From the NCBI RefSeq assembly GCF_003149185.1, contig NZ_QGDO01000002.1:310001-374000 (forward strand): a stretch of 64,000 nt of DNA, in the 5' to 3' direction. Below, piece by piece: positions 1 through 13,100 of the stretch. Both the position numbers and the translations under genes were made by a program. Numbering within the stretch: the stretch's first letter is position 1; the number at the start of each line of letters is the position of its first letter. The notes beneath the pieces were generated by a model that was not told where the DNA came from, did no database searches, and saw only the letters and a program-made list of their open reading frames with translations. The stretch comes from Sediminitomix flava (GTDB lineage Bacteria; Bacteroidota; Bacteroidia; Cytophagales; Flammeovirgaceae).

Positions 1-3000
1 GGCTGAGGAAGTGTTTCCATAGCTACTTTAATGGTATCGGCATACTGACAACCATTTGGGTCTGTAGCTAAGCAAACAATTTCTTGTGAGGAATTTACTT
101 CGTGTTCATAAAACCAAGTAGAGGCTAAACTTGCACTCGTACTTAGGTCAAACCATTCTACACTGCTCATTCCTGTTGGCCCATAAAGCAATACCGTTCC
201 ACCATCACAAAGCGTAGTATCGGCTCCTAGGTTAAAAGTTGGTAATGATCGCATCTCCAAAAAGAGTGTATCACTATATCGACAGCTTGACTCATTGAAA
301 GCTGTAAGGTAAATGGTATCATTTTCAAGTACTTCTAAACTCATCTCGGCTTCTGTAGAAATTACACCTAGCTTTGTACTTTCCCATTCATAACTTGCTG
401 CATCCAGTGTATTTAAGTCTAAATGTAATACTTCTTGAAAACACAAAGCTGTATCTGTACCAAGATCAAATTCGGGTAAGGTTATTGGACGAATTAGTAG
501 TGTGTCATAGCTTACACAAGATTTAGCATTGAATACTTCTGCGACTAGTTCCAAAGTTTCTGTTACTTCGTAAGTAAACTGATCTGAGTTTAGACTTAAA
601 GCAAGAGGATTTCCTTTTTCATACCAATTTACTTCTGCGTATCCTTCTGTGCTTAAATCTATTTGGGTAAACTGATTGAGACAGACATTTCGATCTTCTC
701 CTAAATCTATGACAGGAAGTTCAAGGTGATCGATAAAAACCGTATCGTAGTTTACACAACTATTTTCATCGGTTACGCTCACTTCCAGTAAAATATCTTC
801 TGTAATCTCAAGGCTTAAATCTGGCTCATTCCCAAGTATGGAATCTGTTAGAATATTTCGCCAAACTATTGTTTGATAGTCATATATGGTCAGATCAAAA
901 GTTGTAATCTCTTCATCACATACTTCTTGATCTTCCCCTAGACTTATCGCTGGCAATTCATACACATTGACGGTCAATTCGTCACTGCTTTCGCAACCTT
1001 CTTCAGAAGTAACTATGACTTTTATATCCATAGCTGCACTTGGTGTGATACTCAAACTGGCAGCATCTAAAAGCAAGGTATCAGCTGTGGCATCATACCA
1101 ACTTACACTTGCGTAACTTTCAGCACTCAAGTCGAGTGTAATCGTTTCAGATGTACATATCCAAGGATTCTCCCCCAATTCAACCACTGGAAGCTCATCC
1201 ACTTCTAGCGTAATGGTATCACGCCCTACACAACCTTTATTATCTATTACTTCTAGCATAATCATAGATGCTGAAGTAAATGTGTGCGTATAAGTTTCTT
1301 CTGTTCCTAGTTCTAAACCTGATGGCAATGAAATCCACTTTAAGGATGCCCAAGCTTCTTCGGTTTGATCAAATGTGTAAGTTGTATTTTCACATTGAGA
1401 AAAGTCTTCTCCCAATTCGACATTTACTTCCTCTAACTTTCTGAGCCACACTGTATCTTTTGCATTACAGGTATTGGCATCCGTTACTGTCACCTCTATC
1501 TGAATGTCTTCGATCGGTAAAATTTCCAGTTGAGCGTCAGTTCCTACTATTGAATCATTATCAAGCAGTCTCCAACTCACGCTTTCCCAATTCTCCAATC
1601 TGAGGTCAAAGGTATAGCTCTCTCCATTACAGACTTCTATTTCATCGCCAATATCAACCCTTGGCTTATCATATGCTCTTACCCAAATTGAAGTTGAGTC
1701 TACACAACCATTTTCGTTACTGACCACTACAGTCACCTCTGTATCTGTCTCTACATCAAATGACCAAATGGCTTCCGTTGACTGCAAACTATGGTCTGAA
1801 GTAAAATACCATTTAATCTCATCCCAACCCTCATCACTCAGATCAAAGGTGTGAGTCTCATATTGGCAGACGTAAGGTGTTGCCCCTAAATTCACATCGG
1901 GTAGATTATTTTTAGTGACTGCAATTGTATCTCTACTGCTACAAGCATTTTGAGTAACTACAGCTTCAAGATTAAAACTCTCTGTAACCGTGTAAGAAAA
2001 AACATTTTCTGTAGATAGTCTTTCACCTGTATCAATATTGTACCACTCAATCGTTTCGTAAGATGCAGTACTCAAGTCAAATGCCATCGTTTCTCCTTCA
2101 CAAAAGCTTAAATCATCACCAAGGTCAGGTACAGGTAAATCTTTTTTAGTAATAGTAATCTCATCTGAATAAGTACAACCGTTGGCATCTGTCGTTTCAA
2201 CTCTCACAGTTCTATCTGCTGAAATTTGAATGTTTAAACTTGCCGTAGTTGCTAACACCGTATCAGGATCAACATCAATCCACTGAATACTTTCCCAATG
2301 ATCTGAGGAAAGATCAAAAGACACTTCCTCTCCTTCACAAACTTCTAAATCACTACCTAAACTCAATTCTTCTTGAACAAATACATCTACCTCTATTGTA
2401 TCTTTTACAACACAACCTAGGGGCTTGAGCACTTGGACTTCAATTTCAACTTTTTCTGAAATGCTCATTGTAAGTTCATTGCCTGAAGAAATCAAACTAT
2501 GATCAGCTAGGTTATACCAATTGACAACATCATCGGTAGTACCCTCATTGAGTATAATCTCAGTATTTACACAAACAGAAAAATCATCTCCTAAGTCGGC
2601 TTTATCACAGATGATAAAAGAATCCTCCGTCGAAAAAGCTGAACCTACACCATCTTGATCAATACTCTGTACCCCATAATAATATTGTCCTTCGGCTAAA
2701 TTTTCTAAGCGAAGTTCTTGACCTGAAAACTGAGTAGAAGAAAGCCCTGAAGAGTACCGGTAACCAGTATTCAAATCGGCTAAAGGTGAAAGAATATCTG
2801 CACTCCCTGTCGTTGTCCCGACATAATAACTATAAGCTAAAGCGGATAATGGTGTTAAGTCATCATTCCCTTCAACTGAAAAGCTAAGGCTTACATCATT
2901 TAGATTAACTGCGGCATTTAGATTTGAAGGTGCTGAAGGTGCTGTATTCGAGCTTGCTCCCACATTCTGATAGAGGTAAGTAAAATTCCCCCCATCGCCT

Positions 3001-4082
3001 TTTCCTGTGATAAGCAGATCATTTTTGTAATCAGCATTGTAATCTGCCTTCCGAATAACTCCAGAGGTTACATCTGGGAAGTCTGCTGTTTGAATAGAGA
3101 AAGTAGAAAGGTCATTTCGGTATACTTTTGCAGTAATACTGCCTGACTCATCTCCTGATAGAAAGACATCGACATCTCCATCATAATCATAATCTAAAAC
3201 TTCGATGGCTACATCTTGGGTAGCATCAAATTCAAACACTTCTGTAAATCCAAGACCTGATTGATTTTCATAGAGTTTTACAAATTCGTTGGTACTACTA
3301 AACCCCGCTAAAATTACATCTGTAAAGCCATCAATATTCCAGTCTAATAGCTCAATTTTACCCGAAGAAGCGATGGGTGTAAAAGATTGATTGGTATTTG
3401 AAAATGAGAAATTACCATCATGTTCATACAGGCTACTTTCGAGGGAAAAATTGTCATTTGTTCCTGTAACTAAAATCTCAAAATTTCCATCTTGATCATA
3501 GTCCATCGCTTTAAATTGCCCATAAGAAATTGCGGGTAAGTTATGTTCTTGTTCCTCGAATGTAGTCCCGTTATATTTTAAAAGCTTTGTGTATAGGTTG
3601 AAGTTTTCATCAAAACCACTAAGTATTAGTTCTTCAATTCCATCCCGATCTAAATCTACCCAACACAAACCACCTTGAGCTAAATCTACTCCTAAATCTA
3701 CCTCTGTAAAACCTAATCCTACATTATTCAGATAAACTCTGCTTATAGGTTCATTGGAAACACTCTTCCCTGCCATTGCAAAATCGGGATAGCCATCATT
3801 ATTTATATCTGAAACTGCTAATTCTGCTTCATAGATCTGTTGTAATCCAGAAGTCACATTATCCCAAGAGCCATCTCCATTATTTCTATATAGATAAGTA
3901 ATTGGTGTACTCCCTTGCATTCCCGTAATCAACACATCCATATTGCCATCAAGATTGTAGTCCAACCACAGGGCATTTGCTTTCTCTACGGCAGGCAAAG
4001 AAACACTATTGTCATAACTAAATGTTTGTCCAAAAGTAAGCTTACTTAACAATAGAAAAATCACAAAAAATATCTTCCTCAT
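1..4082 (-). CDS. FG-GAP/VCBS and Ig-like array surface protein (C-terminus beyond window)
   Basis: Large exported protein whose reading frame stays open to base 1; about 1,360 residues are visible. It starts with ATG at 4082 and a signal peptide (MRKIFFVIFLLLSKLTFGQ). Residues about 20-360 are FG-GAP/VCBS repeats with calcium-loop patterns such as DYNLDGNMDV and DINNDGYPDF, expected to form a beta-propeller. A fibronectin-like domain follows (about 375-485, beginning near TAPSAPSNL). Then come at least eleven modules of about 80 residues, each opening with a motif like DLGDDLSFCEGE and closing with a second Cys before DTI; these resemble Ig/PKD-like modules of T9SS adhesins. It lies 39 nt after the SprB-type gene, so probably in the same operon. 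A sorting domain is expected past the edge but cannot be seen. Function is inferred to be cell-surface binding. Confidence 0.9.
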   Translation of the reverse strand, partial: MRKIFFVIFLLLSKLTFGQTFSYDNSVSLPAVEKANALWLDYNLDGNMDVLITGMQGSTPITYLYRNNGDGSWDNVTSGLQQIYEAELAVSDINNDGYPDFAMAGKSVSNEPISRVYLNNVGLGFTEVDLGVDLAQGGLCWVDLDRDGIEELILSGFDENFNLYTKLLKYNGTTFEEQEHNLPAISYGQFKAMDYDQDGNFEILVTGTNDNFSLESSLYEHDGNFSFSNTNQSFTPIASSGKIELLDWNIDGFTDVILAGFSSTNEFVKLYENQSGLGFTEVFEFDATQDVAIEVLDYDYDGDVDVFLSGDESGSITAKVYRNDLSTFSIQTADFPDVTSGVIRKADYNADYKNDLLITGKGDGGNFTYLYQNVGASSNTAPSAPSNLNAAVNLNDVSLSFSVEGNDDLTPLSALAYSYYVGTTTGSADILSPLADLNTGYRYSSGLSSTQFSGQELRLENLAEGQYYYGVQSIDQDGVGSAFSTEDSFIICDKADLGDDFSVCVNTEIILNEGTTDDVVNWYNLADHSLISSGNELTMSISEKVEIEVQVLKPLGCVVKDTIEVDVFVQEELSLGSDLEVCEGEEVSFDLSSDHWESIQWIDVDPDTVLATTASLNIQISADRTVRVETTDANGCTYSDEITITKKDLPVPDLGDDLSFCEGETMAFDLSTASYETIEWYNIDTGERLSTENVFSYTVTESFNLEAVVTQNACSSRDTIAVTKNNLPDVNLGATPYVCQYETHTFDLSDEGWDEIKWYFTSDHSLQSTEAIWSFDVETDTEVTVVVSNENGCVDSTSIWVRAYDKPRVDIGDEIEVCNGESYTFDLRLENWESVSWRLLDNDSIVGTDAQLEILPIEDIQIEVTVTDANTCNAKDTVWLRKLEEVNVELGEDFSQCENTTYTFDQTEEAWASLKWISLPSGLELGTEETYTHTFTSASMIMLEVIDNKGCVGRDTITLEVDELPVVELGENPWICTSETITLDLSAESYASVSWYDATADTLLLDAASLSITPSAAMDIKVIVTSEEGCESSDELTVNVYELPAISLGEDQEVCDEEITTFDLTIYDYQTIVWRNILTDSILGNEPDLSLEITEDILLEVSVTDENSCVNYDTVFIDHLELPVIDLGEDRNVCLNQFTQIDLSTEGYAEVNWYEKGNPLALSLNSDQFTYEVTETLELVAEVFNAKSCVSYDTLLIRPITLPEFDLGTDTALCFQEVLHLDLNTLDAASYEWESTKLGVISTEAEMSLEVLENDTIYLTAFNESSCRYSDTLFLEMRSLPTFNLGADTTLCDGGTVLLYGPTGMSSVEWFDLSTSASLASTWFYEHEVNSSQEIVCLATDPNGCQYADTIKVAMETLPQ

Positions 4083-4121
4083 TTCACTAAATGCTTCTTA
4101 TCTGAAAAAATGTCTTAAACA

Positions 4122-7100
4122 CTAATATTTAGATACTTTCCTACTACTACGTTCTGTTACACTAATGATTTCTATAATATACATCCCTGTTGGAAGTTGA
4201 CTTACATCCCATTCTGTACTCACCTGTGTACTTCCACTGTTTTCGAGATATTCAAAATAGACACGACCAAGCATTCCCCTCAGTATAAGGCGTACTGGTT
4301 CTGCTTTTTCTAAATCTACTTTTACACTCAGAAGATTTGAAACAGGATTTGGCTTAGCCTGTATATTAATAATATTACTGTCGTTTTCTTGTTTACGTGT
4401 ATTCGTTTCTATATCAGAACTTGCTACAACTTCAACCCATTTAGTCACACTGTCTACACAACCTAGCTCAGAAGCTACGTACATTGTAAACTCATAACTT
4501 CCCTCTTCACTAAAAATGACTTCTTGCCTATGAATACTATCTGTTTCTAAAATTTCTACTTTATCCGATTCTGGATAACTCCATGTCACATTATCTGTTC
4601 TAGGCCAAGTGACGTCTACAAAAACTACAGTATCTCCAACTACAGCTTCTGAACTAATCACAAAATCAGTCTCTAATGTATTTTCAAGGTAATTTAGGGT
4701 AAAGCTTTTTTCAGCTAAACAACCATCTTCAGAAGATACATTTAAAGTATATGTTCCTGCTTCGGTAAGCACAATTTCAGAATTATAATAGTCTAGTCCG
4801 TTTACAGAAGTCCATTGATAACTCGCATAACCATCAGGATTCAGTACTAACTCTTGTCCTTCACATAAAGTGTATTCTAATTCTATTTCAGTAATTTCAA
4901 GTGGTGCAGGATCGATTAAGGTCACACTTCCTTCCACCTCACAGCCATTTGCATCTTGAACAATCAGCGTATAGGTTCCTTCACACAAGTCAGTCGCTTG
5001 CTGAGTTTTACTCCCCGAAGACCATGTGTATGTATAAGGTGCAGTACCTCCCGTAACAACCGCCTCAGCTTGTCCACTACACGATTCAAAACAAATTGGC
5101 ATAGTTGGGGAAATAGAAAGGTTGAGAGGTTCAGGGTCAGTCAATCTTACTATCAACTCATCACTACAACCTTCGCCATCATAAACGGTTACTACATATT
5201 TACCAGCAGATAGGTCTGTGCGTGAACTCGCGATTAAGCTATCTTCCCATACAAATTCATACTGACCATCTCCACCTGAGGCACTTAAATAAATCTCTCC
5301 ATTACTAGCCCCTACACACAAAGGTTCTTGAAGGCTATCTAGAGCTAAAACAATTTGTTCTGGCTCTCCCAGTTTTATATTTGAAAAGAAGGAACTACAA
5401 CCATTTACATCTTGAACTGTAAGGCTATACACTCCCGAAATTAATTGAGTTGCAATACTATCTTTACTTGCATTGCTCCAAGTAAATGTATAGGGTTTTT
5501 CACCTCCGCTTACAAGTGGGGTAATCATTCCATCTGTTCCACCATAACAACTTGGTTGCTGTTTTAAAGAATCTGGGATAACAATAGTTATTCCCTCTGG
5601 CTCGGCTACTACTACTGATAATGTAGTTTGACAATTCTGACTGTCTGTAACTGTAGCGATGTAAGTCCCTGATGTTAAACCACTAATATTCGTCCCTCTT
5701 TTATTATTACTCCAAGAAACTTGATATGGTGCTGTACCTCCTTCTATTGCTATTTTGATAGCAGCATCAGCTCCACCATAGCAACTTAATGCCGTTACGG
5801 AATCCAAAGTTGCAACTAATGACGTCGGTTGGTTTCCTATAGTTACAGCATCTGTAAGCTGACAACCATTCTTATCTGTAATTGTAAAAGTATAGCTTCC
5901 TAGTCCTAAGCCTGTTCGAGTTGTTCCAATCACTTCATTTCCCCAATCAACAAAGTACTCTCCTGCTCCTCCAGATATATTCAATGTTAATGTACCATTA
6001 TTGTCTCCTTCACATAGAGGGTCTGTCACTTCATAATCATATGTAATAGGCGATCTTTCAGGAATACTTACTTCTAGTGTTTTTGAACAACGCATTGCAT
6101 CCATAACTGTAACACTATGTATTCCACTTGTTAATGAATCTGCGAGTAAGGTAGTCTCACCATTATCCCACAAATACGTATAAGGCAATGTACCTCCACT
6201 TACCTGAACACTTGCTGTTGCATCACTCCCCTCTGTACAAGAAGGTGATAGTACAGCTACTAAAGTCAGTTCTAAAGAGTCTGGAGCAATAAGTTCAATA
6301 CTATCTAGCGCTAAACAATTATTCGCATCTTGAATTTCTATGAAATATTTTCCTACTGCTAAATCATTCACTTGCTCAGTTGTCGCTATTGTCTCTAAAC
6401 TTTCATTATACCATTTGAAAGCATATGGTGGTGTTCCTCCAAAATAAGACAAAGTAGCTTGTCCATTTTCTCCTCCAAAACAACTTAGGTCTTGCGACTC
6501 TGCAAATACACTTAAGATATTAGGTTCATTGATCACTAAAATGTTAGATGCTGTTGTAATTTCAAATAAGCAATTGTTGGCATCAAGAACTTGTAAACTA
6601 TGTGTTTCTGCTGCTAAATTTTCTTTTGTAGAAAGACCTTCTACAAAAGCCCCGCCATCCCAACTATAGCGATAAGGAGCTAAACCTTTTGTTATATCTA
6701 CTGAAATGGAACCATCATTTCCTCCATTACAACTCACATCTTTTAGAGAAACAGACACAACTTCCATCGCTTCCATTTCTGTAATTGAGAAGTAGAATCG
6801 TTCACTCTCACAACCATTTTGATCTAAAAGTTTAACACTATACTCACCAGCAGAAAGAGAAGTTAAAGAATCTACTTGAGTCTCTGCAATTTCGTCCCCG
6901 TTCAAGTTAAACCAAACATAAGCCAAAGCTGTAGTTACATTCAATGTTGAACTTACCTTCGCTGTACCTATAGCCTTATTACAAGCAGATACCGTTGTCT
7001 CAACATTTGTAATTTGTGGCTGTACTTCTGAATCTGCTAATGAAACCTGAAGTGTATCTCCACAAGAGTCTGCTCTACGTATTTCTAAATAATAAACTCC

Positions 7101-10100
7101 AGCTGAGATATCTGAAATGCTACTGCCCAAAGCAATTTGCTGCCACTCTTCCGAATACCAAACGTATTCACTTGCGGTGTAATCCTCTGCATTATCGGGT
7201 AAGAAAACAATTGATCCATCTGCTTGACCACAATGCGAAGGTGTTTTTTCAAATGTATGAGAACCAAACTCTTCTCTAACAGACTCTATTGTAAAGCTCA
7301 AAGTGTTTGAACATCCTCTACTATCTGAAAAACTAACATAATGTGTCCCTGCTCCAAGTTTCGAAATCAGTACCGATTCTTCAGATACAATTTCAGATGC
7401 TTTGGAAATAGATGCACCATTTGATAGGCTTGTAATTTGATATGGAGCAGAACCTCCAGTAAAACTGATACTGTAAGTTCCGTTTGAAAGCTCACATGTT
7501 GGTGAGCTTACTAAAGATGAATCAAAAAGGCTTGGGCCATCAATGCTTCCAATTGAGATATATTGTGCTACACTACAATTGCTTTCTGCATTTATTGTTA
7601 TAGGATAATTGACTCCTGCTGAAAGACCTGAGATATAAAATAACCCTAAAGTAGAATTTGCTGAGTCTAAACTTAGACTTTCATCTAAATCTATGATTTC
7701 ATAACTGTTTTCAATTACATCAGAAGAAATGACTTCTATAACTCCTGTCCCATTAGCCTCTCCACATGCCGCTAGGTCTATTGGTGTAAAAGAAAAGCTA
7801 AAAGCATCTTCTGAAGGTATAGATACTAAAAGTGATACGGAACATGTCGTGGAATCATCTTCTGCAAAGAAAATATAATCTCCAGCAGCTAAACCATCAA
7901 AATTGCATTCTAAGTCAACAAACAAGCTATTTTTTTGAGCCCCAATTTGATCTAGTTGATACGACCAATTTATTGTGGATAAATTTCCTTCGACACCTAA
8001 TTTTCCTCCGCCATTATTAAACTGGCAATAATCAGGAGTGACTTCCAAAAGATTAATTGATAACTCGTCCGTTGTTTCTACTGTAACTTCTTGAGAAATG
8101 GAACATAAAGAATCATCTACAACGCGTAAAGTATGTATGCCTTCTTCTAAATTATAAATAGTAAATGTATTCGCTATTAAATCATCTTCGTTTACATTAA
8201 AACTCAAGTCCCCTATTTGAATTAAATAAGGACTTACCCCTCCTGTCAAGTTAAATGATAACACTCCATTAGCTGCATTTGAACATGCAGCATCTTCAAT
8301 TACAATATGATCTACTATTAACTGTTCTGGGGCTGTAATCTGAAGCTCAAATACTTCAGAAAGACAATCAAAACTATCCTTAGCTCTAAAGTAATATGTC
8401 CCTTCCCCCAACTCAAAAGAATTTGTTAAAGTCCAACTCTCAATGATGTTGTTTCCATCAGCATCTTCAAACATTGCATATTCGACTTGTCCAACGTTTC
8501 CTTCAACAACTTCTAGATGGACATCTGTCAGATCTCCAAAACATGATAGTTGAATCTGTTGAACATCATCCATAGACTCTCCTTCAACACTACTGATTAC
8601 AAAACTTTGAGCTAATAAAGAAATAGAGTCTTCGACAAAACAACTTCCATTTTCAGTATTGATTGCTCTCACCCAATAATCTCCTACCCCTATATTTTCT
8701 ATAAGGTGTGAAGTGTATGAACTCGTATTTTCGATTTCAAAATCAGGCGTTGTTGATACTTCAAAATCATAGTTGGAAGGGTTTCCGTCCATTCGTACTT
8801 CTAAAGTATAAATATCACAGGCTTGAAGTTGTGATCTAATTTCAACAATTCGATTAAGGTTGGGCTGACTTAATTGTATATCATTAGAGCTAACACTACA
8901 GCCTAATGAGTCCTCTATGAGTACCGTATATTTTCCAGCAGCTAAATCTGTAAAAATCACTTTCGTGTTAAGCGGAATATCAACGAATTGGTAATCTTGA
9001 GAATTATTTGATAAGGTAATTGTATATAATCGATCATTATCTCCTCCAATAATTTCAAAACCTAACTGACCATCACCTCCTTCATAACAACTTAAGTCTT
9101 CTTTATCTGTCAATTGGTAAGCTATCTCATTGGCATTTTCCGTTGTGAATTCAAACAATTCTTCACAACTTCCTAAGTTATATTCTGCTTTATCTTCATT
9201 GTTTTGATCAAAATAGATTCGATCTCTGACGTAAAAATTAAAGTCTTCTCCACCTTTTAATCCATAAATCTTTAAACTATTAGAATCATTCCATGACGCA
9301 TATACTTTGAAATCCTCCGATACTCTTTGATATGAAAAATCTATCAGAATCGAATCTGAAATTGTTAAATCTGTCCAGTTAAAATTGGATTTATTTCCAT
9401 CAAATTCTTGCTCTGAGAGTAGTATTTGATAGTCTTCACTTCGACCCCCATTTAGATTTATAGTATAAGTTGCATCATAACCGTCATTACATATTGGAGC
9501 TCCAAAATTTTCATTCATTCTTGTGATTGGCTCAGGTCCTTCGAACCTAAAACTAAAGACAGAATCATCTTTACACAGTTGGTCTTCTGAGATATCATAG
9601 TAAACATCAAACTGATAATCCCCTGCCACAAAACCACTAAGGTCTAGACTGTCACTATAATTCAATAAAGTAGTAGTCGCATTTGAGTCATAAACATAAC
9701 TTCCATCTGGGTTTTCAGAGAAAGTAAGCGTATCTGTTCCACTCCTAATTGAGATGGTATAATCCCCCACTATAGAAGGGCTGCCTCCAGATATATTTCT
9801 GATATGGAAAACTCCATCATTAGCCCCATAACAGAATGGCCCATCTTGAGAAGTTGATAAGCTTATTCTTGGGTAAGAAGCTACCTTATATGCAAATTCA
9901 AATAGATGATCGGAGGTTCTATTATCCAACACTACTTCATTTGGATAGGCATTTTCTTTATCTACAATTTCACACGGACAAGCAAGGCTATCAGTAACCG
10001 TTAGATAGTATTCTAAAGAATCAAAAACTAGGTGATCACCTTCTCCATCCACAACATTATATGTAAGTGTATCAACAGTGTAATATTGGTTTGGCAAGCT

Positions 10101-13100
10101 TGTATCTTCTACCAGACTACTATACACCTTATACTCTCTACCATTCCAAGGTCTTCCTCCTTCAACTTTCAGTCGAATTCCACCTGTAAACTCTCCTAAA
10201 CATTCAGGTTTTATCGATTCCAAAAGTACAACCTTGAGTTTTTTGGGCTGAAGAATTTCTACTTCATAAGAAGTACTTTGTTCTCCATTTACAAGAAACG
10301 TGGTACAAGCTGCAGCATCAATTATCTCAATCTGATAACTACCACTTATTAGCCCTGAGAATTGTGCAATGGCATTTCCATTATTATTGGTCCTACTACT
10401 AACTATATTACCATCTTTTCTCAAGTTTATCGTGTAAGGTTTCGTTCCTCCCTTAATACTATCGATATAGACTATACCATTGGCATCACCATTACAGTTG
10501 ACCTCTCTTAAACTATAAAACAGTTCTATCTGATCGGGATCATTTATTTCAAAAGCATGAGTGAAGGTAGAATCGTAGCCATTAGCATCTGTGATCTGTA
10601 CAGAATACGTATCCTCTGTTAGTTGGTTCAAAATAAAAGTATCGCTTTGTACATTACTTAAACCAACGGTTATTTCATCAGAGAACACTTCTACCGTATA
10701 TGGCGGAACTCCTCCCGATACTTCTACTGCAATGGAGTCGGCTAAACCTTCAAAACATGAAATCGCTAATTGTGAATCAGTAGTCAAAGAATCGACTACA
10801 ATAGCTAAAGGAGCTGGCTCTCTTAATTCAAAAGAACTTACTTCTTCTTCAATAGGTAGCAACCTAAATCCATCATAATTTAATGTCTCAACATCTGAAT
10901 TTTCGCGTACAAATAACTCGTAAGCCACTCCGGGATCTATTCCTGAAACCGTCACTGAGTCAGAGATTGCAGATAGTAACGTATAACTTGTATCAGAGGC
11001 AGACCTAAGCTCTAGTTGAGCAGGAGTGATAACGGTACCCATCTTAAAGCGAATACTCCCTAAGTCACCAGGTTCAACTACATCATAGTCTTCATAACCA
11101 TAAGTTGGGCGGGTTGTCAATATTTGATCTAAAGCTACACGAGTAGATGAAGCCTCAAAACTCATTGAAGGTTGATTTGGAGCATCTATGTTGACAGTTA
11201 CACTTGTACTACAGCTCAATGTTGTTGCTGAAGCTAACATTACATTATAGCTTCCTTCATATAATTCTTCAATACGAATGATGAGTTCTGAATTATTAGA
11301 AATATAAATGCTATCAGCCCCTGCTTCTGTTAGTCTATATGTATTTGAAGAAACTAACTCAAAACCGTAACCTTCCTCCAAATCATCAATCCATAAAACC
11401 CTTCCCTCTGTAGGGTCTCCATCTCCTGAAATGCTCAACTCCATCACCCCATCTCTAGCATTTTTAAGGCTAACCTCTCGATGTTGTGCAAGTACTTCTG
11501 TTAAAATTAATTCAGATGGTTCTGAGATTTGAAATGTAGATGAGGTTAATGTTTCTTCTATTAATACACTAAAACATTCTAAATAAACTTTAACTGTATA
11601 ACTTCCTTCTCCTAAGTTTTGAAAACTAACTTGAATAGGGTTTGTTGTATCATTTACCTTATCATCTATAGTTCTTATTACTTCCTCATTTTTTATAAGC
11701 TCAAAGATTAAATTTCGATTATCTGCCAAACTAGAACGAATCGAATAGTCTATTTGCCCATTATTTTGCCCATGACAAATAGATACATCTGTAAGCATAT
11801 AGCTTTCTTGTGTTAAAGTAACAATTGGAGCTTGATTAATAGTTACTGATTCGGAAGGTTGAAAACAAAACTCACCATTCTCTAACATATACCCTATCTC
11901 CAACTGGTAAGTTCCTTGCTCTAAGCCAGTGATATTTAAACTTCCATTTACATAAGCTATTGCAGCAGCAGAACTTGATGCATCATATACATATTCACCA
12001 TCTATCAAATTAAAGTTGAGTGGTACGTCTGAATTATTTCGATAGACTATCACTCTATAAGCATTGGAATGTACCAGATTCCCCCCTGTAATATTATTCA
12101 ATACAATCTTACCATTACTCGCATCTCTACAACTTGGTGTGATTGTACTTGCATTTAGTTGTATGGCAGGAAAAGCATCAACTTCGTAATCAAATTCAGC
12201 GACAGTCTCACCAATTATAAGTGAACTATTATCCCTAAGTGTTAAATTCTGAGAATTTTCATCAATAGCTTCTTCACAAGAGCAATTATATTCATCTGTG
12301 ACAACTATTTTATATTGGTCTGAATCAAAAATTAAGGAGTTTCCATCTGTATCTTTCACGAACTGATCGCTAGGATTCAACGTATAGATAGTTGTTTCAT
12401 CAAAGACTCTTTCCCCATTTTCATCAAAAATATAGACATTATAATTACCATCAGCAGATGGCGTTCCACCTGTCACATTCAATTTGATAGCTCCTGTGTT
12501 TTCATTAAAACAAGCGGGTTTTACTGATTCAATAAGGCTTACGCTTATTGGATTTGTGGGTTGACCTAAAGTTATTGTATTTGTTGATATACTACAGCTT
12601 TCAGAATCAATCACCTTTACAGTATAATTTCCGCTATAAAGCCCCTCAAACAGTGTAGCTGAACTACTAGCTAAGTTTTCTATTTTCTGATTGTAGCTAC
12701 CATTTTTATACAATTCAACAGTATATGGAGCGATTCCTCCTGTTACTCCACTTATTGAAATAGAAGCATTATTTCTATTGAAACAAGTTGCATCTGTGTG
12801 ACTATATGTAATATCTAATTGGTCTGGCGCTTCTAAAGTAAAATCTATTTGCTTGTTTATTGAATTATAATCTGTAACAGAAATAGTATATGTTCCCTCT
12901 GTTAAGCTTGATAATTGAATTTCACTTTCTTCAGCTACTCCTGTTTGTGTAAAGTTATAGGCTATATCGTTGCTTTTAGTAATCGTTATATTAAAAGGTG
13001 CTTCCCCTCCCTCTACAGATATTTTCACAGGATCAGCTACTCCTCCATTACATTTAATTTGATATTTCGTACTGGGATTTGTGTTAATATCTTCAGCTAC

